From: Amycolatopsis thailandensis
GTDB taxonomy: Bacteria > Actinomycetota > Actinomycetes > Mycobacteriales > Pseudonocardiaceae
Reading direction: 5' to 3'
Assembly (NCBI RefSeq): GCF_002234405.1
Contig: NZ_NMQT01000020.1
Span: 34,852-98,851, forward strand
DNA: 64,000 nucleotides
Made by a program: the position numbers and the translations under genes. Shown in pieces: positions 63,973 through 64,000 of this stretch (position 1 is its first letter; every line of letters starts with the position of its first letter). Under the pieces are notes generated by a model that worked only from the letters and a program-made list of their open reading frames with translations, did no database searches and had not been told where the DNA came from.

Positions 63973-64000
63973 GTCCGTGAAGGCCTCCTTGAGGGACCCA
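63973..64000. repeat. AAGGCC-family hairpin, left arm only (cut by the window edge)
   Basis: The last 28 bases match the left arm and first loop bases of the element at 51541 exactly (core GTCCGTGAAGGCCTCCTT). The right arm should lie just outside the window. The rest of the 191 bases after the PBP stop shows nothing recognisable. Confidence 0.75.

Overview
The window is high-GC actinobacterial chromosome. The order rsmD-coaD ... sepIVA-DUF177-rpmF-rnc-mutM, a complete mce locus, the GlnA4/amidotransferase/aldehyde dehydrogenase/SDR cluster known from Mycobacterium, and a secreted RNase Sa-like protein together suggest a Pseudonocardiales member, probably Amycolatopsis or a close relative. 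The genus is an inference; no rRNA or tRNA gene was found.

Layout. 1-2.2 kb: small secreted proteins, including a BLIP-II-like beta-propeller. 2.2-11.5 kb: a reverse-strand mce lipid-import operon (YrbEA, YrbEB, MceA-F, two Mce-associated proteins). 12-19.4 kb: a flavin oxidoreductase, a large HTH-STAND-WD40 protein and a HelD RNA polymerase recycling factor. 19.5-27.8 kb: housekeeping genes (rsmD, coaD, sepIVA, DUF177, rpmF, rnc, mutM) interleaved with a tandem RNase Sa-like protein, an ECF sigma factor pair and a frameshifted polysaccharide lyase.

27.8-35.2 kb: an island of lower GC inserted at the 3' end of mutM. A degraded second copy of the mutM tail marks its right edge. Its cargo is a tightly overlapping three-gene operon: an MmeI-like adenine methyltransferase, an SF2 helicase and a GIY-YIG (T5orf172) nuclease. 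This looks like a split ATP-dependent restriction-modification or defence system, and it is the most interesting block in the window. Decayed VapB-like and HTH fragments lie at its left edge.

35.3-47 kb: an Xre/ImmA-IrrE/DUF6545 three-gene module, DoxX, a GntR-ABC exporter module, a PadR-HAAS pair, a LuxR-type ATPase regulator, and an archaeal-type aspartyl-tRNA synthetase behind a T-box leader. 47.3-51.5 kb: a gamma-glutamyl-amine catabolic cluster. 52-52.4 kb: a protein extraordinarily rich in Met and Cys. 52.7-60.9 kb: a glycine riboswitch followed by gcvP-gcvT-gcvH-glyA-lipA-sdaA, which links glycine cleavage, serine formation, lipoylation and serine deamination to pyruvate. 61-63.8 kb: a FadR-type regulator and a class A penicillin-binding protein whose transpeptidase motifs are degenerate.

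Genes are separated by several families of dispersed, near-perfect hairpins (AAGGCC-type and TCCTCTGGATGCGG-type) and by two inverted arrays of 21-bp units, each beginning in the stop codon of the upstream gene.
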